In this document: piece by piece, positions 45,478-53,130 of the stretch
Layout: each line of letters begins with the position of its first letter
How positions within the stretch are numbered: the stretch's first letter is position 1
Source: Pseudoalteromonas luteoviolacea
Lineage (GTDB): Bacteria > Pseudomonadota > Gammaproteobacteria > Enterobacterales > Alteromonadaceae
Reading direction: 5' to 3'
DNA: 64,000 nt
Assembly: GCF_001750165.1 (NCBI RefSeq)
Contig: NZ_CP015411.1
Location: forward strand, 1,702,001 to 1,766,000
Made by a program: the position numbers and the translations under genes
Notes under the pieces: model-generated
Databases searched by the model: none
Told to the model about the DNA's origin: nothing
What the model saw: only the letters and a program-made list of their open reading frames with translations

Positions 45478-48400
45478 ATGTTCGTACAATGACAGAGATC
45501 TGGAGATAAGCAGGACGGAAGCGTTAGGGACAGATATTGAACGCGCGACTTTAACGGAATGGCATGACGTATACCCGATAAAGAAACTTATCCAAACAGA
45601 GAAAGCTAAGCAAGTGTTTGAATATTCGGATTCAGGTTTACTGTTGAGTCATACAACATTCGATTTGACTGCAGAGCAAAGCTGGTTGCAAAATCTGATG
45701 GAAGTATTTCCGAGTCGTACGACTCACTATGATTACAACTCAAGAGGTTTAGTTGTTGAAGTAGATGGGCCGCGTACGGATGTGGCTGACGTTACGACGT
45801 ACGAATATGATGAATTGGGTAACCAGATTTCAGTAACGAATGCTCTGGGACATAAAACTGAAGTGACTAAACACAATCCATCCGGGCGTCCTTTAGTAAT
45901 TACTCACGCGAATGGCTCTATGACTGAGCTTACTTATAACGAGAGTGGCTGGGTCAGTAGCAAAACTAAAGTTACATCTGTTGATGCCAAAGTTGTAAAA
46001 GCTACCACGTTCTATGAGTATGCCAATAGTGGTGACAATCTAGGACAAGGCCTGATTAAGCGTATCGTATATCCTAACGGCGGTGTAACAGCATATACCT
46101 ATGATGAAGCTTATCGAGTCAAAACCATGAGCAATCACCTAGGTGAAAAGGTTGAATATGTCAGAGATCTTGAAGGCAACCCAATTAGGACGAATGTGTT
46201 TAGTCACAGTGGTGAGCTAGTAAAGCAACAGCGACAACAATTTAATGAACTGAGCCAATTAATTGCATCAGTTGGAATGAACTCCCAAGTTTCCTACCAG
46301 TACAATGGAAATGGACAGGTGACCTCAACGACAAATGGTCTGGGTAATACGACACATCATGCGTTTGATGCTTTAAACAGGCTTGTACAAACAACCGACT
46401 CAGACGGTGGTGTAGTTCATCAATACTATGATACACAAGATAAAGTTACCCAAGTAACAGACCAGCGTGGATTAATCACAGAGTACCAATACAATGGCTT
46501 TGGTGAAAAAGTTAAGCAGATAAGTCCTGATACAGGTACTACCGTGTATAAACATAACGCTGCGGGCTTAGTTATCGAAAAAGTTGACAACGCAGGACAG
46601 GTGGTTAGCTATGAATATGATGCTATTGGGCGGGTCACTCATATCCACTTTGCTGGTGCTGCTAATGAAGATATATTTTATCAGTATGATGAGCAGGTTT
46701 TCGATAGCGCGCAGCCTCCAGCGGTATCGGGTGCAATAGGAAAAGTAACACGCATTCTCGATAACAGTGGCGATAGCCAATACCAGTACAACGGACAAGG
46801 CTATCTAACTTCGAAAACCTACCAAATCGAAGGCAGGCAATATAGCCAAGGCTTTAACTATAAAGATAATGGGCTGTTAGATTCTCAGATTTATCCAAGT
46901 GGTATGGTTGTTAGATATGGCTATGATGAGGCTGGACGGGTCAATACACTCTTTAGTAATTCACTTGCAGGCAACACAACCACCTTGGTTGAAAATGTAG
47001 AATACCTCCCATTTGCGGAGCCTGAATTGATCTCCTATGGGAACGGTATTATGCAGCAAAACACTTATGATACAGATGGGCGAATGGGAGAGATCCTACT
47101 TACAAGTGGATTAAATATCTTGCTAAATCGCCATTATGTATATGATGAAGCAAATCAAATTACCAACATTGTTAATGTTAAAGATGATACCCTTTCTGAG
47201 TACTTTGAATACGATAACCTAGACAGGCTAATTTTTGCTTCAGGTGATTATGGTCAACTGAGCTACGATTATGACCAAGTTGGTAATAGGCTTAATCGCA
47301 GATGGTTGTCAAAATACAGTGAGTTGCTGGAAGACGAAAGTTACCAATATGCACTCAACAGTAATCAACTTGAGCTAGTTTTGCCGATTAGCAAACCTGA
47401 ACGGGTGTTTGAGTACAATGTTAATGGCCAGACAACGGTGGATACCTTGAATGGCAAGTCACTTGTTTATAACGCAGCAAATCGGTTAAGTGAAATTACC
47501 TTTAGAGATGGTTCACAAGTACAGTACGTATACAACGCAAAAGGGCAGCGGGTTGCTAAGGTTCAGACTGCTTCCAACGGTGAGAAAACCACGACACATT
47601 ACCACTTTGATCAAAATAATTTACTCATGGCGGAGTCCAATGCACAGGGGGAGCCACTTGTAGAATACATATATTTGAACAAGCAACGTGTTGCAAGAAT
47701 CAGGTATATGGGCAGTTCTCATGTGGTTGACTACGTGCACAATGATCATTTAGGGTCACCGATGGTGCAAACTGATATCTCTGGTAAATTAACATGGCGA
47801 AGTAATACACTGCCGTTTGGGCAAAGCTACAAAGCCACAGTAGCACAGCAAGGTTTTGGATTCCCAGGGCAGTATCATGATGTTGAATCTGGCTACAGCT
47901 ATAATTATTTCCGTGATTATGATCCGAGTATTGGGCGTTATATTCAGTCTGATCCTATTGGAATCCATGGCGGGCTAAATACATACAATTACACAAATGG
48001 CAATCCTATTTCGTTGTTTGATATCTATGGCTTAGCATGGAGCAATAGTGAAGCTTTAGATCACTTTAGAAATAGAGGAGATGATGTTACTTTACGCCAA
48101 ATTGGTCATTTATCAACAATCCAAGGAACATCAGAGTATGTTGGACTGGCAGGGCGTTTTTCTAAGCAAATATACGCAAAGGCATATAACTTAGCTCAAA
48201 ATAGCGCACCAGGTACATATAACTTGAATGTAAGCTTTAAGAATAGCTATGACTTTACACTTGATAAGTTTTTTATTGGTTCTGCAACAATAAGTGGAGA
48301 GTTTTTAGGTATTTTAGATGTTACAATGGACGGCCGATTCTCATACTCTGGAGTTACCGATTTCCAATTTTTTGATGAGTTTACGGATCCATATGATCTT

Positions 48401-48514
48401 ATTGACAATGATATCTTTGGTCTCGCACCTCCGATTTGGAATCCTAATGGGGAACCCTATGATATTACCGATAGTTGGTCTAAAAAATATAAAGGTTCAG
48501 GGAGTTGCAAATGA
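45398..48514 (+). CDS. Second-lineage RHS protein, N-truncated, with uncharacterised toxin tip
   Basis: 1,038 codons; the first 26 (MTPIPIWGVPDRYSLNGLYE onwards) come from the REPIN. YD repeats fill about residues 60-800 (YEYDELGNQIS, YDEAGRVNTL, YDYDQVGNRLNRR) and the core is YNYFRDYDPSIGRYIQSDPI to NGNPISLFDIYGLA near 875, a more classical RHS core than that of the main gene. The tip of about 160 residues is unrecognised; Gly, aromatic and Asp content (FSYSGVTDFQFFDEFTDPYD) resembles only weakly the C-part of colicin-M-type lipid II hydrolases. It lacks signal peptide and N-terminal domains, so it is likely a displaced 3' piece. A membrane-anchored immunity-type protein follows with ATGA overlap. 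Confidence 0.8.
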   Translation: MTPIPIWGVPDRYSLNGLYEWVSSQNLCSYNDRDLEISRTEALGTDIERATLTEWHDVYPIKKLIQTEKAKQVFEYSDSGLLLSHTTFDLTAEQSWLQNLMEVFPSRTTHYDYNSRGLVVEVDGPRTDVADVTTYEYDELGNQISVTNALGHKTEVTKHNPSGRPLVITHANGSMTELTYNESGWVSSKTKVTSVDAKVVKATTFYEYANSGDNLGQGLIKRIVYPNGGVTAYTYDEAYRVKTMSNHLGEKVEYVRDLEGNPIRTNVFSHSGELVKQQRQQFNELSQLIASVGMNSQVSYQYNGNGQVTSTTNGLGNTTHHAFDALNRLVQTTDSDGGVVHQYYDTQDKVTQVTDQRGLITEYQYNGFGEKVKQISPDTGTTVYKHNAAGLVIEKVDNAGQVVSYEYDAIGRVTHIHFAGAANEDIFYQYDEQVFDSAQPPAVSGAIGKVTRILDNSGDSQYQYNGQGYLTSKTYQIEGRQYSQGFNYKDNGLLDSQIYPSGMVVRYGYDEAGRVNTLFSNSLAGNTTTLVENVEYLPFAEPELISYGNGIMQQNTYDTDGRMGEILLTSGLNILLNRHYVYDEANQITNIVNVKDDTLSEYFEYDNLDRLIFASGDYGQLSYDYDQVGNRLNRRWLSKYSELLEDESYQYALNSNQLELVLPISKPERVFEYNVNGQTTVDTLNGKSLVYNAANRLSEITFRDGSQVQYVYNAKGQRVAKVQTASNGEKTTTHYHFDQNNLLMAESNAQGEPLVEYIYLNKQRVARIRYMGSSHVVDYVHNDHLGSPMVQTDISGKLTWRSNTLPFGQSYKATVAQQGFGFPGQYHDVESGYSYNYFRDYDPSIGRYIQSDPIGIHGGLNTYNYTNGNPISLFDIYGLAWSNSEALDHFRNRGDDVTLRQIGHLSTIQGTSEYVGLAGRFSKQIYAKAYNLAQNSAPGTYNLNVSFKNSYDFTLDKFFIGSATISGEFLGILDVTMDGRFSYSGVTDFQFFDEFTDPYDLIDNDIFGLAPPIWNPNGEPYDITDSWSKKYKGSGSCK

Positions 48515-48918
48515 CAAAAGTTAAACTTTTTATTATATCGCCTCTAGCTATATTGTTTTGTTTGGTTTTGTATCTCATATTAGATAAGAGTTATTTATTT
48601 AATGGAGTTATTGTAGGTGATGTTTGTATTAGCCAAAAATATTTCCAATCGAATTATGATCTCGTTAATTGCGAAAATGAAACTATGTTAGTCGAGAATG
48701 TTAGAGCTTGGATTGTCGAAGGTGAATACATATATGGTGCAAATAAAGAGGATAGTTATTTTATTATGGAGATTTACTCTGAAAGAACTGATTACTTTAA
48801 GTCAATAATTGAAATAGATCAGTTTCTTTTGGATCTGGGGCTGCAGTCGTATGACTTAAATTCAGAAGAGAACATATCACATATAAAAGGCGTTGATGGA
48901 GTGGAAAGAAAATACTAA
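48511..48918 (+). CDS. Membrane-anchored immunity-type protein
   Basis: 135 residues from ATG 48511, whose last bases form the stop of the RHS gene (ATGA). One N-terminal helix (FIISPLAILFCLVLYLILD) anchors an extracytoplasmic domain of about 100 residues. No family recognised. A periplasmic immunity protein implies that the cognate tip acts in the periplasm, for example on the envelope (inference). Confidence 0.72.
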   Translation: MTKVKLFIISPLAILFCLVLYLILDKSYLFNGVIVGDVCISQKYFQSNYDLVNCENETMLVENVRAWIVEGEYIYGANKEDSYFIMEIYSERTDYFKSIIEIDQFLLDLGLQSYDLNSEENISHIKGVDGVERKY

Positions 48919-48956
48919 AGGTTATTCTAATTTGAAGAAACAAAAGACACCAATCC

Positions 48957-49160
48957 TAAGCCCCAGCATTTTGCTGGGGCTTTTTTGTTTCTGGTCGCGT
49001 TTCACCGATTTTTTGGTCACGCCTATTTGACCTGTGTGGTCGCATCTATCGACTTTCTGGTCCAAGTGGAGTGCTATATACAATTGTATATAGCGGTGTA
49101 TGTGACCAGCGGTGTCACTTTACTGTTGCCATGAAGTCGATTAGCCGCGACCACGTTGGT
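48957..49160. repeat. Cassette tail T1: terminator plus TGGTC/GACCA array (right half decayed)
   Basis: GCCCCAGCA/TGCTGGGGC forms a terminator followed by T6. Then TGGTC occurs at 48,992, 49,014, 49,037 and 49,058, a perfect 18-bp palindrome TATATACAATTGTATATA at 49,075-49,092, and GACCA at 49,104 and 49,149. The same layout recurs near 52,775, 61,590 and 63,171. Likely derived from the ends of an IS21-type element. Confidence 0.7.
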
Positions 49161-49384
49161 CAATCAAATTCAACCAAAACGGGTTGGTCAGTTGTGAGGA
49201 AGTGATAATTTGGGGTACAACTGACGGTTTGGAAAAAGTTGTAAGTATTCTGCCAAGTCAGTTTTAAATCTATGACTTAAAGGGAGTTGTTCTTTGTATG
49301 GTTTTGCTCTGATTTCGTTCAGATTCTTTGTTAGCCAATAACAAATAAACATGACACCCATCTTAATTTGGGGATAGTGTAAGA

Positions 49385-49429
49385 AGCCGTCTATGCTTTA
49401 ATGAATGTTAAAGTATGGATGGCTTTTTT
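49385..49429 (+). promoter_or_regulatory. RNA hairpin plus T-run abutting the RAYT start codon
   Basis: AGCCGTCTATGCTTTAA and TTAAAGTATGGATGGCT form a 17-bp stem in which the only three non-Watson-Crick positions are G-U wobbles; the loop is TGAATG and six T follow, ending at the ATG. It looks like an intrinsic terminator or attenuator that blocks read-through into the transposase. Present in all copies with this end type, with loop variants TGACTG and TGATTG. Confidence 0.75.
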
Positions 49430-50401
49430 ATGGCAATAGCAAGGAAGAGACAAATAAGCTTGGTGGATACCAAGTACTATCACTGCATATCACGATGCGT
49501 AAGGCGCGCATTTTTATGCGGAGAGGATAAAGTAACGGGCAAGTCATATGAGCACCGAAGAGGCTGGGTTGAAGAGAAGCTGTTACAACTAGCCAAGGTG
49601 TTTTGTATTGATATTTGCGCATATGCAGTGATGAGTAACCATACCCATATTGTTTTGTATGTTGATGATAAAAAAGCAAAACGTCTAAATGATAAAGCTA
49701 TTTTGATTCGTTGGCATAAACAATTTAAAGGGACTTGGCTGACTCATAAGTTTGTCAGTGGAGAGTCACTGACCAATTCAGAGCGTTGTTTGCTGTCAGA
49801 GCTGATTGATAAATATAGAAATCGTCTAGCGGATATCAGTTGGTTTATGCGTACACTCAATGAAGACATCGCACGCAAAGCCAATAAAGAAGATGGTTGC
49901 ACAGGCCGTTTTTGGGAAGGGCGGTTTAAATCACAAGCCTTGTTAGATGAAGCCGCTTTAGCAGCATGTTTAGCGTATGTGGATTTGAATCCTGTTAGAG
50001 CCAAAATGGCTAAGACCCCAGAAGAGTCAGACCATACCAGCATTAAAAAACGTATTGAAACAGCAAAAGTAGGTAAGCAGCCTAAGTCACTCATGCGTTT
50101 TGCAGGCAACCCAAGAAAACACATGCCAAAAGGCCTACCATTTGAATTCAAGTATTATGTTGAGCTGGTTGATTTAACAGGTCGATGTATTCGTGAAGAC
50201 AAACGCGGATTTATTACAGATTCTCAACCAATCTTAGCAAGGCTGAATATCCAACCAGAGAATTGGTTAAAGCTTACTACCCAGTTTACGAGCGTGTTTA
50301 AAGGGTCAGTGGGCAGGCCAGATGCAAAGCAAAAATACTGTGAACACCTAAAGTTAAAGCGACGAGGCAATTTAACGCAGTGTAGTGAATTACTCGCTTA
50401 G
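49430..50401 (+). CDS. REP-associated tyrosine transposase (RAYT), copy 1
   Basis: 323 residues from ATG 49430 (MAIARKRQISLVDTKYYHCI). It is a Y1-type HUH nuclease: the His pair is in VMSNHTHIVLYVDD near residue 72, with YHCISRCVRRAFLCG near the N-terminus; further conserved blocks are FMRTLNEDIARKANKEDG, GRFWEGRFKSQALLDEAALA and AYVDLNPVRA, all typical of the RAYT branch of IS200/IS605-like transposases. The likely catalytic Tyr is in the AYVDLNP region or nearby. It should nick single-stranded DNA at the REP hairpins that end the element. Nearly identical to copy 3 and close to copy 2, so the family has been recently active. Confidence 0.9.
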   Translation: MAIARKRQISLVDTKYYHCISRCVRRAFLCGEDKVTGKSYEHRRGWVEEKLLQLAKVFCIDICAYAVMSNHTHIVLYVDDKKAKRLNDKAILIRWHKQFKGTWLTHKFVSGESLTNSERCLLSELIDKYRNRLADISWFMRTLNEDIARKANKEDGCTGRFWEGRFKSQALLDEAALAACLAYVDLNPVRAKMAKTPEESDHTSIKKRIETAKVGKQPKSLMRFAGNPRKHMPKGLPFEFKYYVELVDLTGRCIREDKRGFITDSQPILARLNIQPENWLKLTTQFTSVFKGSVGRPDAKQKYCEHLKLKRRGNLTQCSELLA

Positions 50402-50803
50402 TCTTTAATATACATTAACACCCCAATTTCAACGTAGCTTGTAAAAGCTATGCGCTTAGTCATGTCTAAAATCCCTGCAAAAATAACAACCTCAAAGTAA
50501 AGTACCTCTATAGCTTAAGTGAATTAAACACTTTTGAGTGGTTTGTTTATGTTTTGAAATTCACAGTGGGGAGTTGTGGTATAAATAGAGATGGGTGTCA
50601 TGTTTAATTTTACACAAAAGATCAGAAGTTCAATTATTTAGGAAACAAGACCCTTTTCAGTTGGATTCAGGCTCACTGAAATGCGACTGATATTTAGCAA
50701 GATAAAAGTAAAAAAGTAAAAAAGTAGTAATAACTACCCAATCGAACTTTCTTAATTTGGGGTAAAGGAGTGACATATTTATCACATTTGCTTTACCCTC
50801 AGA

Positions 50804-51346
50804 TTAATACTCTATCCTTGAAAGAATATCTAAAACCCCCTTTTCATCAAACTCACCTGTTATTTGATAAATCATATCACTATCTATTTTATTTAGATAA
50901 ACCCTGTCATACTCAACATTACTCCCTGTGATAGTAAAAGCGAATAAATTGCCTTTTTTATAAACTTTCATCTTATTTGATTTATCTATATCAAACGCTT
51001 TTTTTATTAGCCCCAAATTATCAGTTTTTAATGTGCCTTCATACAAGCTCAAAAAAAACTCATGCACAGTCAGGTTAAATTTCTTATGGAGATTTGAGAT
51101 TGAAATATCTGGAGGGTTAAGACCAATCGTTAATTCCTCACCATTATTGAGTATGGTTACCGTTTTTTCAGTCAACCCAAGAAAGCTTATTCTTTCTAAG
51201 TTGCTTTTCAGTGGGCAAAAAGATACATCAACAATATTTAACTGTAAGGTACCTGTTGAGCACTTTAATTTTGGGAATTGCAATATAGCACTTGCAAGTG
51301 CATTGCTAGATATAATCAATAATAAAAAAGAAATTATTATGTTCAT
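50804..51346 (-). CDS. Exported protein of unknown function in RHS island
   Basis: 180 residues from ATG 51346, two bases past the stop of the upstream gene. A signal peptide (MNIIISFLLLIISSNALASA) precedes a mature domain with two Cys (LKCSTG, VSFCPL) and mixed strand-helix content. No family recognised. It is the second gene of a leftward pair, opposite in direction to all other cassettes of the island; an exported immunity protein for the gene before it is one possibility. Confidence 0.65.
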   Translation of the reverse strand: MNIIISFLLLIISSNALASAILQFPKLKCSTGTLQLNIVDVSFCPLKSNLERISFLGLTEKTVTILNNGEELTIGLNPPDISISNLHKKFNLTVHEFFLSLYEGTLKTDNLGLIKKAFDIDKSNKMKVYKKGNLFAFTITGSNVEYDRVYLNKIDSDMIYQITGEFDEKGVLDILSRIEY

Positions 51347-51347
51347 T

Positions 51348-51995
51348 TTATATGCCTGATGCTGCAATCTGTAGTTTAGTCCTATAGTTACGAACTACCT
51401 CTTTAGCACACGTTAATGATTGCTTTGATTCTATCTGCCTTAAAACACTTTGAGAAAAGTTTTTTACGACCCAAGATATTGTTGCCTTCCCTCCACTGGG
51501 CCTTGGAACCCAGTTTAATGCAGTTGTGCATTTCTGAGTTGCAAAGATCATTTCACCAAAGACTTTAGCTACACGATCATTGACATCGCCTTTGAACGTA
51601 AGATTTAGCCCTGCGCCTTTGTAAAAGGTATTTATAGCGTTTTTTACTGATGTATCGTCTGTCATATTAAAATTCCTTTTCAACTTAAGTAGGATATAAA
51701 ATTCTTTAAATCCACATATAAATAATACATATATTCCAATCCAAAACAACAATTGACACCAAGGTGGTCTTGAATCTTCTTCATTTTCCCCCAACCAAAT
51801 GTGAACGGTCTCATCGTTAACAGACAATTCAATGGAGTACATATAATCATGATTAATAGGAATACTTGGATTGAAGCCATACTTTTTGAACTCAGCTTCT
51901 ATGAACCATTCAAAAACTTTGTTTGAGCATGCTAAATTTATCGACGAAGGACGGAAAAAACGTAAAAATGAAAACGTAAAAATGGACAGGCACAT
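51348..51995 (-). CDS. Unrecognised membrane or effector protein, first gene of leftward pair
   Basis: The frame is open for 215 codons. One membrane helix (WCQLLFWIGIYVLFICGF) lies near residue 90. An internal ATG at 51,665 has AAGGAATTTTA ahead and gives a 105-residue soluble protein (MTDDTSVKNAINTFYKGAGL...), so either start is possible. The N-terminal 30 residues abut a REPIN junction and look non-native, suggesting that the 5' end was cut. Function unknown; the Gly- and Lys-rich C-terminal half could be a small toxin or effector domain. Confidence 0.55.
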   Translation of the reverse strand: MCLSIFTFSFLRFFRPSSINLACSNKVFEWFIEAEFKKYGFNPSIPINHDYMYSIELSVNDETVHIWLGENEEDSRPPWCQLLFWIGIYVLFICGFKEFYILLKLKRNFNMTDDTSVKNAINTFYKGAGLNLTFKGDVNDRVAKVFGEMIFATQKCTTALNWVPRPSGGKATISWVVKNFSQSVLRQIESKQSLTCAKEVVRNYRTKLQIAASGI

Positions 51996-52041
51996 TTTTA
52001 AAAGCGAAGCAAATTTCGAGATATCATAAAAAATATAAATT

Positions 52042-52129
52042 AAATATAAATGACACCCATTCCAATTTGGGGCGTCCCTGATAGGTACAGCCTCAATGGT
52101 TTATATGAATGGGTGTCATCTCAAAATTT
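52042..52129. mobile_element. 88-bp REPIN-like element, copy 3
   Basis: Same sequence as the other copies. Its left junction carries a duplicated AAATATAAAT (52,031-52,040 and 52,042-52,051). A remnant of an RHS tip begins directly after its right end. Confidence 0.85.
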
Positions 52130-52132
52130 ACT

Positions 52133-52276
52133 ATGATGTTCAACAAATATGAATGGTTTAAGTATTCATACTTATCTGGCATGAGACCGGGTAAACCAAT
52201 TGTACCTGCTTTAATTGTGAGATCTAGAACTGCATCAAAAATTCAGGTGTGTGAAGGGAAGTGTAACTTTAAATAG
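52133..52276 (+). pseudogene. C-terminal remnant of an RHS tip
   Basis: 47 codons (MMFNKYEWFKYSYLSGMRPG onwards) right of a REPIN, ending 7 bases before an immunity-type gene. Size and position match the last residues of a toxin domain whose 5' part was lost at the REPIN joint. No family recognised. Confidence 0.5.
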
Positions 52277-52283
52277 GTTAATT

Positions 52284-52712
52284 ATGAGTAGAATTTACCA
52301 ACTTAAAATGATATTAGCTCTCTTGTTGTTAGTATCATTCATTAATACAAAAATAGTCAGTGCTTCTGGCCCTGATATTGGATTCATTTCAGTGTCTATA
52401 TATGCATTGTTAGCTACTCCTGATAAGTATCATGACAAAAAAGTTCAATTTATAGGCTTTTTAAATTTAGAGTTTGAAGAGAACGCAGTTTATGCACATA
52501 AATCAGATTTTGAACAAGCGATAATGAAAAATTCTATTTGGGTAGATATCAAGCCGAATAGTAAAGAAAAAAGTAAGCGAGGGTATGTGCTTATTAGAGG
52601 AATATTCAAAGCTGATGAATTTGGTCATTTTGGGTTGTTCTCTGGAGCCATAAGAGATATTGAGCGACTTGAACCGCATAAAAGTAGGATACAATTAGAA
52701 TCTGAACTGTAG
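52284..52712 (+). CDS. Exported OB-like immunity-type protein
   Basis: 142 residues from ATG 52284, with a signal peptide (MILALLLLVSFINTKIVSAS follows a basic start). The mature part, ISVSIYALLATPDKYHDKKV, QFIGFLNLEFEENAVYAHKS, IWVDIKPNSKE and GYVLIRGIFKADEFG, has the strand pattern of a small OB-like barrel seen in many exported bacterial proteins of unknown function. It now accompanies only a toxin remnant, so it may persist as an orphan immunity gene against siblings carrying the intact toxin. Confidence 0.68.
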   Translation: MSRIYQLKMILALLLLVSFINTKIVSASGPDIGFISVSIYALLATPDKYHDKKVQFIGFLNLEFEENAVYAHKSDFEQAIMKNSIWVDIKPNSKEKSKRGYVLIRGIFKADEFGHFGLFSGAIRDIERLEPHKSRIQLESEL

Positions 52713-52718
52713 AATGCA

Positions 52719-52905
52719 GGTGATATATGGACGTTCCATTTATGTCACTTTAAACATTAAAGACACTTAACATAAGGCCCCAGCACTTGCTGGGGTTTTT
52801 CTATTTCTGGTCACGTTTCGCCGACTTTCTGGTCACGCCTATTTGACCTGTGTGGTCGCGTCTATCGACTTTCTGGTCCATGTGGAGTGCTATATACAAG
52901 TGTAA
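52719..52905. repeat. D-like hairpin and cassette tail T2 (truncated)
   Basis: A hairpin related to repeat D (ATATATGGACGTTCCATTTAT) lies at 52,722-52,742. It is followed by terminator GCCCCAGCA-CT-TGCTGGGG and TGGTC at 52,808, 52,830, 52,853 and 52,874; the central palindrome is half present (TATATACAAGTG) and is cut at 52,912 by a REP left end. Confidence 0.65.
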
Positions 52906-52912
52906 ATATTAG

Positions 52913-53130
52913 AAATATAAATGACACCCATTTCAATTTGGTGATAAAAATAAAAATAAAAATAAAAATAAAAATAAACATGACACCCATCTTAATTTGG
53001 GGATAGTGTAAGAAGCCGTCTAGGGAAAATACATGTGACACCCATTCCAATTTGGGGGTAGTGTAAGAAGCCGTCTATGCTTTAATGAATGTTAAAGTAT
53101 GGATGGCTTTTTTATGGCAATTGTGAGAGA
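52913..53130 (+). repeat. Stack of three nested REP left ends
   Basis: Three left ends follow one another: 52,913 (AAATATAAATGACACCCATT, cut after about 33 bases), one at 52,972 preceded by five AAAAAT units (52,946-52,975) and cut at CCGTCTA, and one at about 53,028 (ATACATGTGACACCCATTCC) that runs through the RAYT hairpin leader to an ATG and is cut at 53,122. Each is intact at its left and broken at its right. Confidence 0.75.

Larger units (their letters stand above)
49343..50611 (+). mobile_element. Complete RAYT element 1
   Basis: Left end AAATAAACATGACACCCATC and right end ATGGGTGTCATGTTTAATTT are inverted relatives; AACATGACACCCATCT is a perfect 16-bp terminal inverted repeat. Length about 1,269 bases. 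It holds a hairpin leader, the transposase gene and about 200 bases of conserved 3' non-coding sequence. The same ends flank element 3 and the 3' fragment at 61,961-62,234. Confidence 0.85.

Noticed and set aside
32179..48514. Type VI secretion effector locus
   Set aside because: No VgrG, PAAR, Hcp or adaptor gene is visible, and the main RHS protein has a Sec signal peptide.
48992..49160. Regularly spaced TGGTC sites as a CRISPR array
   Set aside because: Only five bases are shared per step, the 22-bp step leaves no spacer of CRISPR length, the orientation flips at a palindrome, and no cas gene is present.
52946..52975. AAAAAT repeats as an ordinary microsatellite
   Set aside because: They sit precisely at a REP left junction, and other left junctions carry different tandem units, so a junction-linked origin is preferred.
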